64,000 bases of DNA from contig NZ_JAOTEN010000002.1 in NCBI RefSeq assembly GCF_025628965.1, positions 558,001 through 622,000 on the forward strand, written 5' to 3'. Source of the DNA: Chryseobacterium gilvum (lineage in GTDB: Bacteria; Bacteroidota; Bacteroidia; Flavobacteriales; Weeksellaceae). The notes beneath the pieces were generated by a model, which saw nothing but the letters and a program-made list of their open reading frames with translations, did no database searches and was not told the origin of the DNA. The position numbers were made by a program, and so were the translations under genes. This document shows, one piece after another, positions 61,636-64,000 of the stretch. The stretch's first letter is position 1; each line of letters begins with the position of its first letter.

Positions 61636-62619
61636 ATGAAATTTTCTACAGAAGAGCTGATTAAAGGAATACAGTCGGGCGATAAGCGCCTGATTGCAAA
61701 AGCGATTACTTTGGTAGAAAGCAAAAAAGATGAACACCGCAATCAGGCAGAAGACCTGCTGAAAGAGATCATGCCTTTTACCGGGAAATCTATTCGCGTA
61801 GGGATCACAGGGGTTCCGGGAGCCGGAAAATCCACTTTTATAGAAAATTTCGGAAGAATAGCCATCTCAAATGGTAAAAAAGTCGCTGTTTTAGCGATTG
61901 ATCCAAGTTCCGCCATTAATAAAGGAAGTATTTTAGGGGATAAAACCAGGATGGAAGAGCTGGCAAAAGAAGAGAATGCTTTTATACGGCCTTCTCCAAG
62001 CTCAGGGTTTTTAGGCGGAGTCGCCAATACGACTTTCGAAACCATGATGATCTGTGAAGCGGCAGGATATGATTATATTTTAATCGAAACGGTTGGGGTA
62101 GGACAATCGGAAGTTTTGGTCAATGATATTACCGATGTTTTCCTGTTTTTAAAAATCATTGGCGGCGGAGATGAGCTGCAGGGAATTAAAAGAGGGATTA
62201 TGGAAATGGTTGACGTTATTTTCATTAACAAAGTAGAAGAAAGCAACCTGCAGAAAGCAAAAAATACGAGGCTTGAGCTAAAGCGGGCCTTAGATTTTAT
62301 TCCTTCCAAAGAAAAAGACTGGAAAGTTCCTATTTTGTTAGGATCTGCTCTTAATAATGAAGGTCTTTATGAAGTTTTTGAAAAGATAAGTGAATTTATC
62401 GATTTAAAAAAGAAAACGGGCAGGTTTGAAACCGTAAGAATACAACAATCTGAAAAGCGTTTTGAATACTGGGTTCAAGAATATATTCTTACAATGATGA
62501 AAAAAGACCAATCACTGGAAGCAGCCTACGCTGAGCACAAAAAAAATGCCTCGGCGAGAATTTCAAATCCAAGTACCGAAGCAAAATTATTTGTAGACAA
62601 GTTTTTATCAAAAGATTAA
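61636..62619 (+). CDS. meaB: Methylmalonyl-CoA mutase-associated GTPase MeaB
   Basis: A 327-residue G3E-family GTPase. GVPGAGKST is Walker A, the SSAINKGSILGDKTRM segment and ETVGVGQSE are switch motifs, and INKVEESN is the base-specificity loop. It guards the loading and repair of adenosylcobalamin in methylmalonyl-CoA mutase, encoded at 54618. It overlaps the convergent DUF4251 gene by 4 bases. Confidence 0.94.
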   Translation: MKFSTEELIKGIQSGDKRLIAKAITLVESKKDEHRNQAEDLLKEIMPFTGKSIRVGITGVPGAGKSTFIENFGRIAISNGKKVAVLAIDPSSAINKGSILGDKTRMEELAKEENAFIRPSPSSGFLGGVANTTFETMMICEAAGYDYILIETVGVGQSEVLVNDITDVFLFLKIIGGGDELQGIKRGIMEMVDVIFINKVEESNLQKAKNTRLELKRALDFIPSKEKDWKVPILLGSALNNEGLYEVFEKISEFIDLKKKTGRFETVRIQQSEKRFEYWVQEYILTMMKKDQSLEAAYAEHKKNASARISNPSTEAKLFVDKFLSKD

Positions 62620-63167
62620 AGTTTCTCTTTTACTTTTATATCTTCATTTTTAGAAATATAGCCATCATACGTGATTGGCTGGCGGTCATTACTTCTGATG
62701 GAAGTAAATGCCTTCCCGTTTTTATAAACTTCGATGTTGATGTCTGAAACGTTGCTTACATCATTAGGCTTAATGAGAAAAATCCAGTTTCCTTTTTTAT
62801 TTTGGGATTTGGTGACCGTATAATCTTTAGAGGTAAATCGATAGCCACTTTTAGAAGAATCCCCGTAAGATGGATTAAAAACCCTTCCGAAATAAGGCAG
62901 CACCACTTCAAGATTGTTTTTTCTCAGTTCGATACTGTAACCATCCCCATCCAATTGTAAAATCCTTGTTGAAGGAGAATTAGGAATGGAGTTCATGACA
63001 TTGATAACATCATAATTCGTAGGATTGGCTCTCTGCGCATGAAATGTAAATTCTTCCGCATTTAATAACTGGTTAACCATCTGAGAATCTGCTGTATTCT
63101 GAGATGAACAGTTTTGGAACATCAGAATAAAAGAGACGGCGAATATCAGTAAAATATATTTTTTCAT
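62616..63167 (-). CDS. DUF4251 lipoprotein
   Basis: A 183-residue Bacteroidota protein. The lipobox is MFQNC (C20). NAEEFTFHAQRANP marks the DUF4251 start, and LDGDGYSIELRKNNLEVVLPYFGRVFNPSYGD its core. Unknown function; probably on the outer membrane's inner leaflet. It overlaps meaB at the 3' ends and is divergent from the M48 gene. Confidence 0.9.
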   Translation of the reverse strand: MKKYILLIFAVSFILMFQNCSSQNTADSQMVNQLLNAEEFTFHAQRANPTNYDVINVMNSIPNSPSTRILQLDGDGYSIELRKNNLEVVLPYFGRVFNPSYGDSSKSGYRFTSKDYTVTKSQNKKGNWIFLIKPNDVSNVSDINIEVYKNGKAFTSIRSNDRQPITYDGYISKNEDIKVKEKL

Positions 63168-63268
63168 AACAGGAATATTAATTCATATCTATAGCAAAAT
63201 CTATGCAAACAGCAGTCCGTCTTTTTTTGGAATAGAAATTGTAAAGAATGAATGATAATACCCTTAAT

Positions 63269-64000
63269 ATGAAAATTACACATTTACTAGGAATAGGAGC
63301 AACAGTATTGTCTGTTGCCGCTTGTACAACAAACCCGATTACCGGGAGATCATCTCTGCAGCTCGCAAACAATTCTCAGATTGAAGCGATGGCATTGCAG
63401 CAGTATAAACAAACTTTGAATGAATCAAAAGTAATCACAGGGTCACAGGCTCAAAGTGTAAAAAATGTAGGCAACAGAATCAGAGGCGCTGCAGAAAAAT
63501 ATTATGCAAGTATCGGAAGAAGTGCAGATTTGGCCAATTATAAATGGGAGTTTAACCTTCTTCAGGATAAGCAGGTCAATGCATGGTGTATGCCGGGAGG
63601 AAAAGTGGCAGTATATTCAGGGATTCTTCCGATTACCAAAGACGATACCGGACTTGCAGTAGTGATGGGACACGAGGTTTCTCATGCTTTGGCAGGGCAC
63701 GGAAATGAAAGGATTTCACAATCGATGGTGGCGCAATATGGAGGAGCAATTTTAGGAGGATCAATCTCTAATTCACAATGGGCGAGTGTTTTTCAACAGG
63801 TATATCCTATTGGTTCGCAGGTAGCATTATTAAAATACGGTAGAAATCAGGAATCCGAAGCAGATGAGATGGGACTTTATCTGATGTCTATGGCAGGATA
63901 TGACCCAAGACAGGCAATCCCTTTCTGGAACAGAATGGAATCTGCTTCTACGGGAGCAAGACAGCCGGAATTTTTATCTACGCACCCTAACCCGGAAACC
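63269..64000 (+). CDS. M48-family metallopeptidase lipoprotein (3' end outside window)
   Basis: The reading frame opens at ATG 63269 and runs off the end, giving 244 residues. The lipobox is SVAAC (C19). Zinc is bound by HEVSH (135-139) and the ESEAD glutamate (E195). The ALLKYGRNQESEADEMGLYLMSMAGYDP segment is typical of the M48C/LoiP-YggG-type periplasmic proteases that process outer-membrane proteins. Only the last residues are missing. Confidence 0.92.
   Translation, partial: MKITHLLGIGATVLSVAACTTNPITGRSSLQLANNSQIEAMALQQYKQTLNESKVITGSQAQSVKNVGNRIRGAAEKYYASIGRSADLANYKWEFNLLQDKQVNAWCMPGGKVAVYSGILPITKDDTGLAVVMGHEVSHALAGHGNERISQSMVAQYGGAILGGSISNSQWASVFQQVYPIGSQVALLKYGRNQESEADEMGLYLMSMAGYDPRQAIPFWNRMESASTGARQPEFLSTHPNPET

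Overview
The window comes from a member of the Bacteroidota, class Flavobacteriia, most likely Chryseobacterium or a close Weeksellaceae relative. The evidence is an AT-rich chromosome and promoter -7 boxes of the type TAnnTTTG. There is also a type IX secretion (T9SS) sorting tail on an amylase, Bacteroidota-only families (DUF5686, DUF5687, DUF4835, DUF4251, DUF3667, an Rpb6-like omega subunit), a prolyl endopeptidase very like the Elizabethkingia meningoseptica enzyme, and a small double-glycine peptide with a Chryseobacterium-type leader. Most of the window is ordinary core chromosome. I see no phage, insertion sequence, CRISPR array or rRNA operon.

Layout: 1-6.8 kb holds the end of a PQQ sugar dehydrogenase, a leftward PatB-aminotransferase / flavin monooxygenase / DsbA-like operon, miaE with a DUF502 membrane protein, and an acyltransferase. 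6.9-8 kb holds rplU-rpmA and then an orphan six-cysteine bacteriocin-like peptide. 8-13 kb holds a DUF5686 outer-membrane protein, two identical tRNA-Asn genes and rseP. 13-16 kb holds a nitrilase-family amidase and a leftward sulfur operon (persulfide-dioxygenase-like/rhodanese fusion, rhodanese, thioredoxin). 16-24 kb holds a HerA-like ATPase, a DEDDh exonuclease with a decayed GIY-YIG domain, lysA, two TonB-like secreted proteins and miaB. 24-28.7 kb is an operon of a sigma-54 activator, a membrane protein, lptE and a long acidic protein with a repeated short motif. 28.7-31 kb is a leftward tatD-tcdA-rnpA-DUF4126 operon whose last gene is frameshifted. 31-37 kb holds tetR, bamD, rpoZ, coaBC, DUF4835 and recN. 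37-43 kb holds an ABC exporter pair, DUF3667, and an ECF sigma / anti-sigma / outer-membrane barrel unit. It is followed by a 41-42 bp tandem repeat.

43.5-54.5 kb holds two unrelated fumarases in divergent orientation, a T9SS alpha-amylase, prfA, a ribbon-helix-helix/PIN toxin-antitoxin pair and a prolyl endopeptidase. 54.6-62.6 kb holds methylmalonyl-CoA mutase and its chaperone meaB. Between them sit a stress-like protein, an independent micro-transcript, repeat hairpins, an rtcB-prfH-TPR RNA-repair/ribosome-rescue operon, a lipoprotein and a cytochrome c. The window ends in DUF4251 and the start of an M48 metallopeptidase lipoprotein.

Translation and RNA upkeep recur: MiaB and MiaE act in sequence on tRNA A37, and TcdA, RnpA, RF1, RtcB and PrfH are all present. 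The envelope is served by BamD, LptE, RseP, DUF5686 and the ECF sigma unit. The best candidates for little-described biology are the six-cysteine peptide (7729-7896), the micro-transcript with a 25-codon ORF (57394-57574), the RtcB/PrfH/TPR unit and the motif-repeat acidic protein (26654-28693). Family names come from recalled similarity, not from searches.
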